A stretch of 40,816 nt of DNA. Origin: an uncultured Anaerolineae bacterium. GTDB lineage: Bacteria > Chloroflexota > Anaerolineae > Anaerolineales > Villigracilaceae. The position numbers and the translations under genes are program-made. Location of the stretch: positions 1 through 40,816 of the forward strand of contig CAIVSQ010000612.1 of the NCBI GenBank assembly GCA_903908605.1. Direction: 5' to 3'. Shown in pieces: positions 1 to 6,885 of this stretch (within the stretch, counting starts at the first letter, position 1; the number at the start of each line of letters is the position of its first letter). Under the pieces are notes generated by a model. It did no database searches. It was given only the letters and a program-made list of their open reading frames with translations, and was not told the DNA's origin.

Positions 1-209
1 CGGGACTTCGTAGACCGGCCTGAGGCGTATTTTGATACGAGAGGTAGGACTGCGGCTTATCCCGCTAATAGCGTGCGGGACTTCGTAGACCGGCCTGAGG
101 CGATATTTTGTAGGGAATGGGCGGACTGCGGCTTATCCCGCTAATAGCGTGCGGGACTTCGTAGACCGGCCTGAGGCGTATTTTTGTAGGGAATGGGCGG
201 ACTGCGGCG
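1..209. repeat. Tandem repeat array, about 2.8 units of 75-76 bp
   Basis: Units begin at 1, 76 and 152, each opening with CGGGACTTCGTAGACCGGCC and carrying GGACTGCGGC near the end. Units 1 and 2 finish with TCCCGCTAATAGCGTG, and this joins the next unit to form a TCCCGC/GCGGGA hairpin across the junction. Unit 3 loses the homology after about 209. The middle of unit 1 differs from that of units 2 and 3. Position 1 coincides with a unit start, so the array probably continues upstream of the window. No coding frame was recognised in it. Confidence 0.85.
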
Positions 210-289
210 CCCCGCTCTTACGTGAGAGGGTTACCACAGTATGGAGTGGGTGATGTATTGGAAGACATATCTTTTTTGGGAAGTCTTGG

Positions 290-309
290 GTAACGACTGA
301 AGTCGTTAC
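290..309. repeat. REP-like palindrome upstream of the transposase
   Basis: A perfect 20-bp palindrome-like hairpin, GTAACGACT-GA-AGTCGTTAC, followed by TACAA. It lies 8 bp before the transposase start and nearly matches the palindrome at the end of that gene. Palindromes of this kind beside a RAYT are its expected substrates (family knowledge). Confidence 0.85.
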
Positions 310-317
310 TACAATTA

Positions 318-917
318 ATGCATATGGCTTACGAATACCGTAATCTTAGTTCGGAAGAGCGTCAGGAGGTGCTGCGCCAGCGCTGCGAAGCTGGTTACCC
401 ACTGCATGCTCCACCGCACCCCTTTCGCAATGCCGGGTATTATTTCATCACTGCGGCTAATTATGAACACGTGCACATTATGGGTACGCCGGAAAGGCGC
501 ACAGAGTTTGAGGGACGGCTCAGTCTGGCCATGCAGGCTATCCAGGTGGAACTGGTGGCCTGGGTGATCCTGACCAATCACTACCATTTTCTGGTTGGTG
601 TCGAAACGTTGGATCAAGTTTCAGTCGCGTTGCGACAATTGCATGGCAGCATATCCAGTGAATGGAACAAAGCTGATTCGTTGAGCGGGCAAAGGCGCGT
701 CTGGTACAAATTTAGGGACTGCTTTATTCGCAACGACAGGCATTTCTACAGTGCTTTGAACTATATCCATGTCAATCCGATTAAACACGGCTATGTCAAA
801 AATCCTTATGACTGGCCCTGGATGAGTCTGCAAAATTATTATGACACGCAAGGCCGCGATTGGCTGCGTGAAATATGGGAAAAATATCCCCCTGGCAATT
901 TTGGTGAAGATTCGTAG
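318..917 (+). CDS. REP-associated tyrosine transposase (RAYT, Y1/HUH single-domain)
   Basis: A 199-residue single-domain HUH endonuclease of the Transposase_17/Y1 family. The metal-binding HUH motif appears as NHYHFLVG (His88, His90). The catalytic tyrosine is probably Tyr149 in NYIHVNPIKHGYV, matching the family signature YIHxNPxxxGxV. Length is typical of RAYTs. The start is the first ATG of ATGCATATG; the second, at 324, is an alternative and no strong SD is visible. Near-identical palindromes flank the gene at 290-309 and 914-939, the second containing the stop codon. RAYTs nick and rejoin single-stranded DNA at palindromic REP hairpins and are usually domesticated single-copy genes. The frame is intact, so it may be active. 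It is not a classical IS: no terminal inverted repeats or target duplication were seen. Confidence 0.9.
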   Translation: MHMAYEYRNLSSEERQEVLRQRCEAGYPLHAPPHPFRNAGYYFITAANYEHVHIMGTPERRTEFEGRLSLAMQAIQVELVAWVILTNHYHFLVGVETLDQVSVALRQLHGSISSEWNKADSLSGQRRVWYKFRDCFIRNDRHFYSALNYIHVNPIKHGYVKNPYDWPWMSLQNYYDTQGRDWLREIWEKYPPGNFGEDS

Positions 918-939
918 TAACGACTTAAGTCGTTACTAC
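914..939. repeat. 26-bp perfect palindrome overlapping the transposase stop codon
   Basis: The left half is GTAGTAACGACTT and the right half AAGTCGTTACTAC, with no loop. The TAG stop of the transposase is bases 915-917, inside the left arm. The core is the same as in the upstream palindrome at 290-309, with TT/AA at the centre instead of GA, so the two are copies of one element type. As a transcript it would form a hairpin immediately after translation ends. Confidence 0.88.
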
Positions 940-985
940 AGGACAATTTTGCAACGCAACGGCGCACACAAATCAGGAGGAATGT

Positions 986-1261
986 ATGCCAAAATTATTT
1001 CCGAGATACCGTAAACCGAGCCTGGGGTCGTTGTTGGGGGTGACACAGGCAAAACGCAAGATTAGCCGGGATTTGGGGCTGGCGACGCTGCGCGACCCAA
1101 CCACACCGATTAAGAACGCGGAGCGCAGGTTGCTGCGCAAGGCGGGTTATTATTCCGAGCCGATGAAGATGGCGCGCGCGTTGGGGTTGGTCAAACGCGG
1201 CGGGTGCCTGATGTTGTGCCTGGGTGCGTTGGGTTTGTTGGTGGTTTTGATTTTGGTATAG
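986..1261 (+). CDS. Small conserved-looking protein with one C-terminal membrane helix
   Basis: A 91-residue basic protein. A perfect SD, AGGAGG at 975-980, sits 5 nt before the ATG, which makes this a convincing gene despite its size. The first 70 residues are rich in Lys and Arg and contain KAGYYSEPMKMARALGL. The last 20 residues, GGCLMLCLGALGLLVVLILV, form a hydrophobic segment running to the C-terminus, so it is probably tail-anchored with its basic domain in the cytoplasm. It lies directly after the transposase and its downstream palindrome, but nothing shows it belongs to that element. I do not recognise a characterised family; the basic N-part could contact nucleic acid or lipid head groups, which is only inference. 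Confidence 0.75.
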   Translation: MPKLFPRYRKPSLGSLLGVTQAKRKISRDLGLATLRDPTTPIKNAERRLLRKAGYYSEPMKMARALGLVKRGGCLMLCLGALGLLVVLILV

Positions 1262-1262
1262 G

Positions 1263-1296
1263 GGCGCAGCGCACATGGGACGCAGCGCGCTGCGCC
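1263..1296. repeat. Intergenic GC-rich hairpin with CTACA end
   Basis: Perfect 10-bp arms, GGCGCAGCGC (1263-1272) and GCGCTGCGCC (1287-1296), with a 14-nt loop, 2 bp after the preceding gene. The following bases are TACAATA, like the bases after both transposase-flanking palindromes (TACAATT, TACAGGA). It may be another dispersed palindrome of the same general design. No T-tract follows, so it is a poor intrinsic terminator. Confidence 0.6.
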
Positions 1297-1398
1297 TACA
1301 ATAACGCGGGGCGGGTGCAATTTGTTTACGTAGGGTGGCTCTGATGATACACTTGAGGCTTGCGTATATTTGTTCTTTGCCCGATGATTGGAGAAACC

Positions 1399-2334
1399 TT
1401 GAATCGCCGAATTATTGCATTGCTTTTGTGCGTATCCTGTGCTGCCATTTTGCTGGTTTCATGTGGGTTTGACCCGGCCGGAGTGGCGTCTGCGCCGAAA
1501 CCATCACCAGAGAATCCCCAATCGATACCGATGGCGGTTTACCCGGCTGGGCCGGATGAGACTGTCAGCACGCCTGCCTGGCAGAGCGCGGGGGCGAGCT
1601 GTGAGGGCAAGGCGCTGTATGAATGGAAGCAGCCGGGCACTTTTACCTGGCGGTTTTCCTCGCCCGATATCGAACAGGTCAGCTCGTTCTTCTTGCCGGA
1701 GACGGTTTATTTCGCGCCTAGCGACACCGATTGCGGTTGGATGTCGGTTGGCATGGGCGAGATTATGAAAGATATCCCCGCCGAGGGAGTGCAGGCGCAT
1801 TGGTCGGGCTCCTGCCGGACCACCGGCGGCAACTCATCCAAGACCATTTCGCAGCAGATGCTGATCCAGGTGATCGGATGGGAAGAGAAGAAAACGGCCC
1901 TGGGCAGCTTCCGCGCTTTGAAGCTGAAATCGGTCAACCAGTACACCGAGAGTATGACCCCGGGTGTGGTGGAAGCCAGCGATTGGTATGTGTGCGGCTA
2001 TGGGCGGGTGTATTCCGAATCGACCGAGAGCAAGGACGATACCAAATACATGGATGAATTGATCTCCTTTACCCCGGCATCCACCAACCTGGCGCATGTA
2101 CGCTATATTTTGGCGGATGCGCAATTGATTAATACGGCGGAAAACTACCGGGTAAAGGTCAGCGACGAAGAGACGGCCGAGGCCCTGCGTCTTTGGGATG
2201 CTGGTGTGCGGGTGGTGAATATCGCCCAGTTTGAGCGCAAGCAGGTCAATGGCCAGTGGCAGATCGTAAGGGCCGGCAGCGAAACAGCGATCAAGGGCAG
2301 CGATGTGATTTTGACCAGCGATCCACAGCCGTAA
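1399..2334 (+). CDS. Predicted lipoprotein of unknown function
   Basis: About 311 residues if translation starts at the TTG at 1399, chosen because GGAG (1390-1393) lies 5 nt upstream and the product then begins MNRR followed by a hydrophobic stretch. An in-frame ATG at 1384 is the alternative but has no SD. The signal peptide ends in the lipobox LVSC (Cys22), so the protein should be lipid-anchored on the outer face of the membrane. The mature part starts with a Pro/Ser-rich spacer and continues as a soluble domain with four scattered cysteines. I recognise no family. It ends 8 bp before the sensor kinase and is probably co-transcribed with it, so it could be an extracytoplasmic accessory of that signalling pair; this is inference from position only. 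Confidence 0.75.
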   Translation: MNRRIIALLLCVSCAAILLVSCGFDPAGVASAPKPSPENPQSIPMAVYPAGPDETVSTPAWQSAGASCEGKALYEWKQPGTFTWRFSSPDIEQVSSFFLPETVYFAPSDTDCGWMSVGMGEIMKDIPAEGVQAHWSGSCRTTGGNSSKTISQQMLIQVIGWEEKKTALGSFRALKLKSVNQYTESMTPGVVEASDWYVCGYGRVYSESTESKDDTKYMDELISFTPASTNLAHVRYILADAQLINTAENYRVKVSDEETAEALRLWDAGVRVVNIAQFERKQVNGQWQIVRAGSETAIKGSDVILTSDPQP

Positions 2335-2342
2335 GCAGGCGT

Positions 2343-4265
2343 ATGAACACAGTCAGCGGCACGCTCTCCCGGCTTCGCGCCACGCCCATCCACGTGCATT
2401 TGCGTTGGGTGCGCTGGATGCTGCCGGTGGTTGTGCTGGTGATGGCTGGCATTCACCAGATGGGGCTGCATTACCTGGTCAGCTTTTTGCCGGCTGTGCT
2501 GCACCCCGAAGCGGAGCTGTTGATCTACGGATTGACCGGCAGCGTGGTGGCCTGGTTTGGACTGAGCCGCATTGCTGATTCGGTGGCAGCCCAGGAGCAG
2601 GCGGAGAACCAGCTGCGCACGGCCTACGCCCGGCTGGAGGCCAGCCACAGCCAACTGCTGACCCTGCAGGATTTTGGACGGCAAATTTCGGCGGCTGGCA
2701 ACGAACAGGCTGTGCTGGAGCTGGCGGCCCAGGCCCCGCTGCGCCTGACGGAAGCCCGCGGCACCACCATTATCACCTTCGACGAGCAGCGTGAGCATCT
2801 CAAGCTGGACCTGGCCTGGGGATTGAGCGATACCTACCTGGGTGCTCTGCGTTCGCGCATGGAGATGGGTATTCCAATGGGGCGCTGCCTGACTTGCGGG
2901 ACGCTTAAGACCGATGCCAGCAGCGATTGCCCGCTTTTTGAGGGCATGCAGCAGGCAGCCCGCGCGGAGGGGATTGGCGGCCTGCTTTGCCTGCCGATCA
3001 ACCGCGAACAGGTGCGGGTGGGCATTATCTCGGCTTATTTCCCTTCGGCGGATGGACCACCGGAAGATCAGGTGCGGCTGCTCAACATCCTGAGCGGTCA
3101 TATCGGCGCGATGCTGGATAACCTGCGGACCAGGTCCCGGCAGGTGCACACGTTGTATGCGCTTGACCGGGCTTCGCAAACCACCAATTACGGTATCCAG
3201 GCTCTGCGTGAGTTCGCGGACCAGGTGCTGAAGATTACCACAACCGGGTGGGATGCTCAGGCTGGCGGGCTGTTTCTGTTTGACCGGCAGACCCAGAGCT
3301 GGAGTTGTTCGGCGCGCAGTGGGTTGGGGGATGATATGCTGGATGCGCGCTTCAGCTTTGCGTTGGATTATGTGCACCGTGCCCAGGCGACTGGCAGCCC
3401 GGTGATCAGCTCAGAGCTGGCACCGGCAGATTCGGCCGGGTTCTTCTCGGCGGCGGTGGCGCCGTTGATGACGGAAGGACAGGTGCTGGGTGCGATCTTT
3501 TTGGGCGCGACCCGCAAGCGGGCGTTTACCAACCGTCACGTCGACTTCCTGACCACCATGTCTCACCAGATTGCCCTGACGGTCTGGAACACCCAGTTAT
3601 ATAACCAACTCGACCAGATGGCTGTGCTGAAGGAACGCTTCCGGCTCTCGCGTGAAATTCACGATGGGTTGGCGCAAACGCTCGGCTACCTGAACCTGCA
3701 GACCGACCGGCTGGCTGGGCTGGTGGGGACGGGGCGCACAGCTGATGCGATCCTTGAAATTGAATTGATGCGCCAGTCACTGCAGGCGGCTTACGTTGAA
3801 TCGCGCGAGGCGATCGAAGGGCTGCGCCTGGAGATTGAGCGCCCGGATGAGATGGTGGCACGGCTGCGCGAAGTTGTTGGCCAGTTCCAGCGCCAGTCGG
3901 GCATCCAGGCACAGCTCAGTGTGGACCCCTTGGAGATTTCGGTACCGCCCGCGATAGCCTTACAGCTACTGCGGATTGTCCAGGAGGCGCTGGGGAATGT
4001 ACGCAAGCACTCGAAGGCCAGCCGGGTGGATGTTCACCTGAAACTGACTGGAAAAGAGATGGAAATTTCGGTGGCGGATGATGGGCAGGGTTTCCCCGAA
4101 GTCATGTTGCCTGACCTGACCCGCCAGCATTTTGGGCTGGCGACCATGCGCGAGCGGGCTGCCAGTGTGGGTGGCGCGCTGAGCGTGGCGACCGGCCCCG
4201 GCCAGGGTACGCGCGTGACGGTGGCCGTGCCGCTGGCGACACAAGCTGACAACCTGATGGTATGA
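2343..4265 (+). CDS. Sensor histidine kinase, NarL-type (GAF-GAF-HisKA_3-HATPase_c)
   Basis: About 640 residues from the ATG at 2343, which follows the previous stop by 8 bp. Two hydrophobic helices lie near residues 20-85, then a short coiled coil and two GAF-like domains (roughly 110-260 and 275-420). The HisKA_3 dimerisation box is SREIHDGLAQTLGYL, with the phosphorylated His near residue 440. The C-terminal ATPase carries an N-box around EALGNVRKHSKAS, the G1 box DDGQGF and the G2 region GLATMRERA. This is the NarX/LiaS/DesK-type kinase architecture that pairs with NarL-family regulators, and such a regulator starts 7 bp downstream. The first GAF domain holds a cysteine cluster, CLTCG then DCPLF (near residues 182-196), suggesting redox or metal sensing. 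Its position beside respiratory genes suggests it monitors oxygen or electron-transport state. Confidence 0.93.
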   Translation: MNTVSGTLSRLRATPIHVHLRWVRWMLPVVVLVMAGIHQMGLHYLVSFLPAVLHPEAELLIYGLTGSVVAWFGLSRIADSVAAQEQAENQLRTAYARLEASHSQLLTLQDFGRQISAAGNEQAVLELAAQAPLRLTEARGTTIITFDEQREHLKLDLAWGLSDTYLGALRSRMEMGIPMGRCLTCGTLKTDASSDCPLFEGMQQAARAEGIGGLLCLPINREQVRVGIISAYFPSADGPPEDQVRLLNILSGHIGAMLDNLRTRSRQVHTLYALDRASQTTNYGIQALREFADQVLKITTTGWDAQAGGLFLFDRQTQSWSCSARSGLGDDMLDARFSFALDYVHRAQATGSPVISSELAPADSAGFFSAAVAPLMTEGQVLGAIFLGATRKRAFTNRHVDFLTTMSHQIALTVWNTQLYNQLDQMAVLKERFRLSREIHDGLAQTLGYLNLQTDRLAGLVGTGRTADAILEIELMRQSLQAAYVESREAIEGLRLEIERPDEMVARLREVVGQFQRQSGIQAQLSVDPLEISVPPAIALQLLRIVQEALGNVRKHSKASRVDVHLKLTGKEMEISVADDGQGFPEVMLPDLTRQHFGLATMRERAASVGGALSVATGPGQGTRVTVAVPLATQADNLMV

Positions 4266-4272
4266 TGCAACC

Positions 4273-4944
4273 ATGATTCGTATTCTTATTGCTGATGATC
4301 ATCCCCTGTATCGAGAAGGACTTACGCGCGTCTTAAATGAAATGGCGGGTCTCTCAGTGGTGGCAAGTGTCTCCAACGGGGTGGAGGCTGTCTCGCGCGG
4401 GGTGGAGTTTAAGCCGGATGTGGTGTTGATGGATGTCAATATGCCCAAGCTGGGCGGTATTGAAGCGACTGCACAACTGCACAAGATCTACCCGCAGATA
4501 GCGGTCTTGATGCTGACGATATCGGAGAATGAACACGATTTGTTCGCCGCCATTCGGGCGGGCGCGCGCGGTTATCTGTTGAAAAATGCCACCAGCGCAG
4601 AATTGATCGATGCCATCCAGCGTGTGTTCGAGAAGGAAGCGATTCTCTCGCCGGGCATGGCGGCCAAGCTGCTGGATGAGTTTGCCGCGCTTTCGCGGGC
4701 AGCGCAGCCGGATGAAAACAAGAACCAGGTGAGCGAACCGGAGAGCACGGTGCTGACCGCGCGCGAACGCGAAGTGTTGGATTGGGTGGCGCAGGGCATG
4801 ACCAACAAGGAAATTGGCACGCAGTTATCGCTTTCTCCGCATACCGTCAAGGCACATGTGCGCACGATCCTGGAGAAACTGCACCTGCACACACGGGCCG
4901 AGGCGGCGGTGTGGGCCAGCAAGCATTCGACCCAAAACCAGTAA
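4273..4944 (+). CDS. Response regulator, NarL/LuxR family
   Basis: A 223-residue two-domain regulator. The receiver has the acidic pair at the start (IADDHP), the phospho-acceptor Asp54 in VVLMDVNMP, and the conserved Lys in YLLKNATS. The C-terminal LuxR-type helix-turn-helix runs from LTAREREVLDWVAQGM through KEIGTQLSLSPHTVKAHV. It follows the sensor kinase by 7 bp, so the two are almost certainly one operon and cognate partners. Downstream, after a 190-bp gap containing a 22-bp inverted repeat, comes the respiratory island on the same strand. NarL-family regulators bind inverted repeats, so that island is the obvious candidate target; this is inferred from position. Confidence 0.95.
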   Translation: MIRILIADDHPLYREGLTRVLNEMAGLSVVASVSNGVEAVSRGVEFKPDVVLMDVNMPKLGGIEATAQLHKIYPQIAVLMLTISENEHDLFAAIRAGARGYLLKNATSAELIDAIQRVFEKEAILSPGMAAKLLDEFAALSRAAQPDENKNQVSEPESTVLTAREREVLDWVAQGMTNKEIGTQLSLSPHTVKAHVRTILEKLHLHTRAEAAVWASKHSTQNQ

Positions 4945-4986
4945 AAAACGAGTGGATTAATCCATTTCGCCAGGTTATACCCCCCA

Positions 4987-5008
4987 AATGGCTACCCTGG
5001 TAGCCATT
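4987..5008. promoter_or_regulatory. 22-bp inverted repeat between the regulator and the respiratory genes
   Basis: AATGGCTACC, a 2-bp centre CT, then GGTAGCCATT: perfect 10-bp arms. It lies 42 bp after the response regulator and 128 bp before the first SCO gene. Two closely spaced inverted half-sites suit a dimeric NarL/LuxR regulator. It could instead be a weak terminator hairpin for the regulator gene, although the following ATTATTCTTATC is not a real T-tract. Confidence 0.4.
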
Positions 5009-5135
5009 ATTCTTATCTAAATACATCCGATTGGACGATGATAATGCAAAACTGATTGGTTACAATAGGGGTACCTTTCTTGTGAAAATTCATACAATGC
5101 AACAATCGTGTTTTCGCAATAAATCGTGACAATCA

Positions 5136-5870
5136 ATGACAGCAACTACTGCACACCCGGTATCAGCCCAATCGCTTCCCGATCAGAAAATATCCTGGGG
5201 GTTGAAATTACTTTATACGTTTATCGCGCTTTTTCTGATTTCCCTTTTTTACTTTACAATTTTCAAACCGATCAAGGTGCTGCCGCGTGTCAGCTTGGCA
5301 CCTGGTTTTGCTTTTCTCAACCAGGACGGGGCGATTAAGACCAGTGAAGATTACCGTGGCAAGCTGACCATTTATAACTTTACATACACCGGCTGCACTG
5401 GCGATTGTGCTCCAACCACTGCCCAGATGCAGGAACTTCACAAGGCACTTGAGCAGGTGGCCGGGCAGGATGTTCAACTGGCTTTGGTCACGATTTCTCT
5501 TGACCCGGCCAATGACAGCCCTGAATTATGGAAGAATTATGCCGCCCAATACCTACCCGCTGTCCCCGGCGTTGTTTCGTGGGATTTTTTGACGGGTGAG
5601 GTGCAAAAGACGAAATATGTGGTTGGCGGTGGTTTCAGCCTGTACTATAAGAACCTTAACGATGCCGCCGGCCGGCCAGCCGTGCAGTTTCAACCGCGCT
5701 TTGTGCTGGTGGATGGATGGGGCATCATCCGGGCTGAATACCGCACTGCCCAGTTGGATATTCCAATGGTGCTGCGTGATATCAGCTATTTACGTTCTGA
5801 AATCCGTAACAGCAGCGGTGTAGCACGCTATGCATATGAAGCGGCTCACCTCTTCAGGTGTTATCCATGA
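5136..5870 (+). CDS. SCO1/SenC-family thioredoxin-fold protein lacking the usual His ligand
   Basis: A 244-residue protein with an N-terminal membrane anchor (about residues 22-45) and an extracytoplasmic thioredoxin-like domain. The SCO cysteine pair is Cys87 and Cys91 in TGCTGDCAPTT. SCO proteins deliver copper to, or reduce, the CuA site of cytochrome oxidase subunit II using these cysteines plus a distal histidine. Here the region matching VDHTATVMAID of the next gene reads FQPRFVLVDGW, so the His appears replaced. The protein may therefore act as a thiol reductase for CoxB or SCO rather than as a copper carrier (inference). No clear SD is visible, so the start is less certain. Its stop overlaps the ATG of the next SCO gene, implying translational coupling and joint function. 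Confidence 0.85.
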   Translation: MTATTAHPVSAQSLPDQKISWGLKLLYTFIALFLISLFYFTIFKPIKVLPRVSLAPGFAFLNQDGAIKTSEDYRGKLTIYNFTYTGCTGDCAPTTAQMQELHKALEQVAGQDVQLALVTISLDPANDSPELWKNYAAQYLPAVPGVVSWDFLTGEVQKTKYVVGGGFSLYYKNLNDAAGRPAVQFQPRFVLVDGWGIIRAEYRTAQLDIPMVLRDISYLRSEIRNSSGVARYAYEAAHLFRCYP

Positions 5871-6508
5871 TAGAACCGCAGGTCGTTGTTGAATCAAAGC
5901 AGCGCCCGCTGTGGGTCACTGTCGCAGGTCTGGCGGTCACCTTTGGCTTGTTAATCGGCATTGTGGCTGTGCTGTGGAGCATGTTTCACCCGTACAACTT
6001 CCACGGGATTGTGATGCAATCGCCGATGAAGGCGATTAACTTTACCCTGACCGGGCACAATGGACAACCGGTTTCGTTGAACGATTACCAGGGGCAGGTG
6101 ATTTTGTTGTATTTTGGATACACCACTTGCCCGGATGTGTGCCCTACGACGTTGGCTGACCTGCACGTTGCCCGGGCGGCGCTTGGAAACCGTGCTGACC
6201 AGGTGCAGGTGATGATGATCACCATTGACCCGGAGCGTGATACCCAGGCCGTGCTGGCTGAATACATGCCACATTTCGACAGCAGTTTTATTGGCCTGAC
6301 CGGTACGGCTGACCAGATTGCGGAAGTGGCGACCTACTACGGAATTTATTTTGCCAAACAGGCAGGCAATGCCACAGTGGGTTATTTGGTGGATCATACT
6401 GCGACGGTGATGGCAATTGACAAGGAAGGCTATTTGCGGGTTGTGTTCCCGTTTGGAACAACCTCCGATGATATGCACGCCGATCTTGAATATTTGCTGA
6501 GCCGGTAA
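5867..6508 (+). CDS. SCO1/SenC-family copper chaperone
   Basis: About 213 residues from the ATG at 5867, which overlaps the preceding stop as ATGA; a GTG at 5858 is an alternative. One membrane helix near residues 17-40 anchors the thioredoxin-fold domain outside the membrane. All copper-ligand elements are present: Cys88 and Cys92 in TTCPDVCPTT and His177 in VDHTATVMAID. This is the canonical SCO arrangement for assembling the CuA centre of cytochrome c oxidase. The oxidase genes follow 215 bp downstream on the same strand, fitting that role. It pairs with the upstream SCO-like protein, which lacks the histidine. Confidence 0.93.
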   Translation: MIEPQVVVESKQRPLWVTVAGLAVTFGLLIGIVAVLWSMFHPYNFHGIVMQSPMKAINFTLTGHNGQPVSLNDYQGQVILLYFGYTTCPDVCPTTLADLHVARAALGNRADQVQVMMITIDPERDTQAVLAEYMPHFDSSFIGLTGTADQIAEVATYYGIYFAKQAGNATVGYLVDHTATVMAIDKEGYLRVVFPFGTTSDDMHADLEYLLSR

Positions 6509-6642
6509 TAACAAAGAAGAATACGTTGGCTCGTATGCGGACGGTCGTGCTCAAAATTGACAAATCTGGCGAACTCCCACTTGAAATTGAGTTTCGCGTG
6601 CAATAAAACCAATTATTTTAAAACAGACCAAGGAGAATGCCT

Positions 6643-6660
6643 ATGAGGATAGATCTATAG
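6643..6660 (+). other. Candidate leader ORF (5 codons) upstream of the oxidase genes
   Basis: AAGGAG at 6630-6635 lies 7 nt before ATGAGGATAGATCTATAG, which encodes MRIDL and a stop. This SD is as good as any real gene's in the window, yet no longer frame uses it. It may be a leader peptide or a decayed gene start. The surrounding 6509-6723 region holds no other gene I can defend. The oxidase subunit IIa SD, GGAGGA, follows just before 6724. Confidence 0.25.
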
Positions 6661-6723
6661 AAGAAGACCCCAAATTCCCAGAGTCATTCAGTACGTAAAG
6701 ATTGAGATTTCGGAGGATGTTAA

Positions 6724-6885
6724 ATGAGTAAAAAAGAGAACAAAGTAAGTTCGACCAAGCATGAGGACCCCGAACTGGAAAACCCGAAGGGAACCCTCGC
6801 ACTCACCTTGATGTTTATGGTGACCATTGTCATCTTATGGAGCTGGGTATACCAGACTCTGCTTTCACGAGGAATGACACCATGA
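6724..6885 (+). CDS. Cytochrome c oxidase subunit IIa (ba3-type, single helix)
   Basis: A 53-residue protein. The start is an ATG behind GGAGGATGTTAA. It has a charged N-terminus (MSKKENK), then PKGTLALTLMFM and one membrane helix continuing through VTIVILWSWVYQTLLSRG. This matches the short subunit IIa of ba3-type oxidases, which supplies the helix that their short CoxB-anchoring region lacks (family knowledge from Thermus ba3). The stop overlaps the ATG of coxB as ATGA, so the two are translationally coupled, as expected for this subunit. The helix pattern and gene order make the call good, although the sequence is too short for strong family proof. Confidence 0.85.
   Translation: MSKKENKVSSTKHEDPELENPKGTLALTLMFMVTIVILWSWVYQTLLSRGMTP

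Noticed and set aside
1..209. CRISPR array
   Set aside because: Repeats are 75-76 bp with homology through nearly the whole unit and no unique spacers; no cas genes are near.
2145..3377. Long open frame on the minus strand opposite the sensor kinase
   Set aside because: It lies wholly antisense to a clear histidine kinase, has no SD, and its Gln/His/Arg-rich product has no recognisable domain; it is a composition shadow.
4987..5008. A definite NarL binding site
   Set aside because: The arms do not match the known NarL heptamer closely, so only a generic operator or weak terminator is claimed.
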